A stretch of DNA of 64,000 bases from Candidatus Lumbricidiphila eiseniae (GTDB lineage Bacteria > Actinomycetota > Actinomycetes > Actinomycetales > Microbacteriaceae): the NCBI GenBank assembly GCA_002529645.1, contig NAEP01000046.1:1-64000 (forward strand), in the 5' to 3' direction. Below, in pieces: positions 62,301 to 64,000 of the stretch. The translations under genes were made by a program, and so were the position numbers. The notes beneath the pieces are model-generated. The model saw only the letters and a list, made by a program, of their open reading frames with translations. It did not search any database and was not told where the DNA came from. Each line of letters begins with the position of its first letter. Position 1 is the stretch's first letter.

Positions 62301-64000
62301 CACCCACGCCGATGATATCCAGATCAAGCTTGCGCAGGGTGCGAAACCGGGGGAGGGCGGCCAGCTACCGCCCACGAAGGTGTACCCGTGGATTGCGCGC
62401 ACCCGCCACGCGACCGCTGGGGTGGGGCTTATCTCGCCGCCCCCGCACCACGACATTTACTCCATCGAAGACCTCAAGCAGCTCATCTACGACCTCAAGC
62501 GAGCGAACCCGACTGCGCGGATACACGTCAAGCTTGTGAGTCAGTCGGGGATCGGGACGGTTGCGGCCGGGGTGGCAAAGGCACTCTCTGATGTCATTCT
62601 CGTGTCGGGGCATGATGGTGGCACCGGAGCATCCCCCCTGAACTCACTCAAGCACGCGGGCACACCGTGGGAGCTGGGGCTCGCAGAAACGCAACAGACT
62701 CTCATGCTCAACGGCATGCGTGACCGCGTTGTTGTGCAGGTTGATGGGCAGCTCAAGACCGGTCGGGATGTTGTCATCGGGGCGTTGCTCGGTGCCGAGG
62801 AGTTTGGTTTTGCGACGGCTCCGCTGGTGGTGCAGGGATGCATCATGACGCGTGTCTGTCACCTTGACACCTGCCCGGTGGGAGTGGCGACCCAGAACCC
62901 GGAACTGCGCGCACGGTTCAACGGCAAACCGGAGTTCGTCGTGAATTTCTTCGAGTTCATCGCACAGGAGGTGCGGGAGTATCTTGCTGAGCTCGGATAC
63001 CGTTCGCTCGATGAGATCATTGGCCGCCACGAACTGCTCGATATTGACCGGGCGATCACACACTGGAAAGCATCCGGGCTTGATCTGGGCCCGATTTTGC
63101 AGGGACCGGACTTCCCGGAGTCCGCGCCGCGGCGCAGTGCGCGTGCTCAGGATCACGAGATCGATAAACACTTCGATCAGGAGCTCATTGTGCGCAGCCG
63201 CGCGGCACTCGAGGGCGGCGTGCCCGTGCACGTTGAGCTTCCCATTGCGAACACGGCGCGGGCGGTTGGCACACTGCTCGGCCACCACGTCACGGCCACC
63301 TACGGTGCGCAGGGACTCCCGGTCGGTACCATCGACATCACTCTTACCGGATCAGCCGGGCAGTCGTTCGGTGCGTTTGTTCCCAGCGGCATTACGCTAC
63401 GGCTGGAGGGTGAGTCGAACGACTACCTTGGCAAGGGGCTGAGCGGCGGACAGATTATCCTTCGGCCACCGCGCACCAGTACCTTCCGAGCGGAAGAGAA
63501 CGTCATCGCCGGTAATGTCATTGGGTACGGTGCCACACAGGGCAGCATGTACCTGCGCGGCATGGTCGGTGAACGTTTCCTCGTGCGCAATTCCGGTGCG
63601 ACCGCCGTTGTCGAGGGTGTCGGTGACCACGCTCTCGAGTACATGACCGGCGGGATGGCTCTTATTCTCGGTGCTACCGGACGCAATCTGGGGGCAGGAA
63701 TGTCCGGCGGCACCGCCTACGTGTTCGATCTGATCGCCGACCGGGTTAATGTCGATGCCCTCGCCAGCGGCGAGTTGGAGCTGCATTCGCTCGGCTCAGC
63801 AGACATTGAAATCGTGCGTGATCTGCTCGAACAGCACAGCGCACACACCGAGTCTCCGGTTGCCGCAGCCCTCTTAGCAGCCGGGGATGGCGCGTTTGAG
63901 CGTTTTACCAAGGTGTTGCCGCGCGACTATGCCGCGGTGCTTCGCACCCGCCAGACTGTGGTCGCCGAGGGGCTCGACCCCGACGGTGATGTTGCGTGGG
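59365..64000 (+). CDS. gltB: Glutamate synthase large subunit (3' end outside window)
   Basis: 1545 codons to the right edge, which still lies in the frame. A short propeptide precedes [14 protein letters not shown], with the catalytic Cys29 of the class II amidotransferase. The central domain, then the FMN-binding barrel with [12 protein letters not shown] and [12 protein letters not shown], and [15 protein letters not shown] near residue 1159 (3Fe-4S Cys) follow, then the GXGXG helix domain ([17 protein letters not shown]). An insert of about 40 residues rich in Pro, Glu and Ser sits near residues 155-195 in the amidotransferase domain. Makes glutamate from glutamine and 2-oxoglutarate; gltD is expected next. 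Confidence 0.96.
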   Translation, partial: MSLTSPFSRFGSVPAAQGLYDPAAEKDACGLAMVATLRGTAGHDIIQAALDALRNLEHRGAIGSDAGTGDGAGIITQIPDEFFRTVSGLTLPPRGEYAVGNAFLPVDPTARSAVKRAINKLAAEEGLRVIGWREVPVRPEELGSLARAAMPAVQQVFVTSASASSEISVRPEAATRPETPGHPGESQDVTAPGASAQPIAGIALDRLVFRLRKRAERELELYFPSLSCRTIVYKGMVTTLQLEPFYPDLSDERYVSKLALVHSRYSTNTFPSWPLAHPFRMIAHNGEINTVQGNRNWLRARQSELKSDLLGDLAPLLPIVTPGASDSASFDEVVELLTLAGRSLPHAIMMMVPEAWENQTDIDPQRRAFYEYHSLLLEPWDGPAALVFTDGTLAGATLDRNGLRPGRYVITDDGLVVLASEIGVLKIDPAKIVRKGRLQPGKMFLVDTEEGRLIEDDEIKAQLAASGPWAQWLEQERIQLADLPEREHIVHPPLSVNRRQRTFGYTEEEVKILLTPMAQTGQEPLGAMGSDTPIAVLSQRPRLLFDYFTQQFAQVTNPPLDSIRELVVTSLGTSLGPQPNLLAAGPEHARQVSLSFPVIDNDELAKIVHIESSDASPATTTIRGLYRVEDGADAMRDRLREICAEVDTAIARNTRFVVLSDRDSDKDFAPIPSLLMLSTVHHHLIRSQTRMRVGLIVEAGDVREVHHVALLIGYGAAAVNPYLAMETCEDLVRSGTITGITPEYAVRNVIKALGKGVLKIMSKMGVSTISSYSGAQTFEAVGLGQEFIDEFFTGTTSKLGGIGIEVIAAENLQRHSLAYPLDIAVRAHERLSTGGEYQWRRDAAPHLFNPDTVFRLQHSTRTRRYDIFREYTHLVDSQAAELMTLRGMFTLRTDARPAVPIEEVEPVASIVRRFSTGAMSYGSISQEAHESLAIAMNQIGGKSNTGEGGEDPARLLDPERRSAIKQVASGRFGVTSMYLTHADDIQIKLAQGAKPGEGGQLPPTKVYPWIARTRHATAGVGLISPPPHHDIYSIEDLKQLIYDLKRANPTARIHVKLVSQSGIGTVAAGVAKALSDVILVSGHDGGTGASPLNSLKHAGTPWELGLAETQQTLMLNGMRDRVVVQVDGQLKTGRDVVIGALLGAEEFGFATAPLVVQGCIMTRVCHLDTCPVGVATQNPELRARFNGKPEFVVNFFEFIAQEVREYLAELGYRSLDEIIGRHELLDIDRAITHWKASGLDLGPILQGPDFPESAPRRSARAQDHEIDKHFDQELIVRSRAALEGGVPVHVELPIANTARAVGTLLGHHVTATYGAQGLPVGTIDITLTGSAGQSFGAFVPSGITLRLEGESNDYLGKGLSGGQIILRPPRTSTFRAEENVIAGNVIGYGATQGSMYLRGMVGERFLVRNSGATAVVEGVGDHALEYMTGGMALILGATGRNLGAGMSGGTAYVFDLIADRVNVDALASGELELHSLGSADIEIVRDLLEQHSAHTESPVAAALLAAGDGAFERFTKVLPRDYAAVLRTRQTVVAEGLDPDGDVAW

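Overview
The window looks like part of the chromosome of a high-GC Gram-positive actinobacterium, most likely of the family Microbacteriaceae. The evidence is the gene order dapA - rnj - ftsK - pgsA - cinA - clgR - DUF3046 - recA - recX - miaB - miaA - HGxxPAAW protein - trpC - trpB - trpA - lgt - gltB, the frequent GTG/TTG starts, and many apparently leaderless promoters (TANNNT about 6 nt before the start codon). No rRNA, tRNA, insertion sequence, integrase, phage gene or cas gene was seen.

Layout. 1-2160: the 3' part of a large DUF7507-repeat wall-anchored surface protein. 2298-9554: a cluster that fits ethanolamine use by gamma-glutamylation (ethanolamine-type permease, glutamine-synthetase-like ligase, class I amidotransferase-type hydrolase, aldehyde dehydrogenase, SDR, GntR regulator), with a repeated operator-like motif in the divergent promoter region. 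9648-18777: a LacI-controlled sugar cluster (Gfo/Idh/MocA oxidoreductase, CUT1-type ABC transporter, RbsD, ribokinase, LacI, six-hairpin glycosidase). 18938-20410: aspartase. 20407-27901: all enzymes expected for the non-phosphorylating L-fucose pathway, plus a second enolase-superfamily enzyme and a GntR regulator whose putative operator occurs at two promoters. 28168-39571: FKBP, rpsO, DedA, a glycosyltransferase-SGNH hydrolase fusion, pnp, an M16 peptidase, a phosphatase, dapB, a small membrane protein and OsmC. 39683-64000: a housekeeping run from thyA and folA through the recA region to trpCBA, lgt and gltB, which is cut by the right edge.

The most unusual feature is not a gene. Sixteen loci, nearly all at gene junctions, carry two to four imperfect copies of a 27-30 bp sequence spaced 59-62 bp apart (one interval of 54), with unrelated roughly 32-bp sequences between them. 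Most repeat sequences differ from locus to locus, but the geometry is the same, and several copies overlap stop codons or start signals of the neighbouring gene. A 29-bp repeat plus 32-bp spacer is the geometry of a type I-E CRISPR unit, and several repeats have the interrupted C-rich/G-rich dyad of such repeats. The pattern is what repeated off-target integration by a type I-E-like Cas1-Cas2 (neo-CRISPR formation), or by an unknown element with the same geometry, would leave. This mechanism is an inference; the repeats and spacings were read directly from the sequence.
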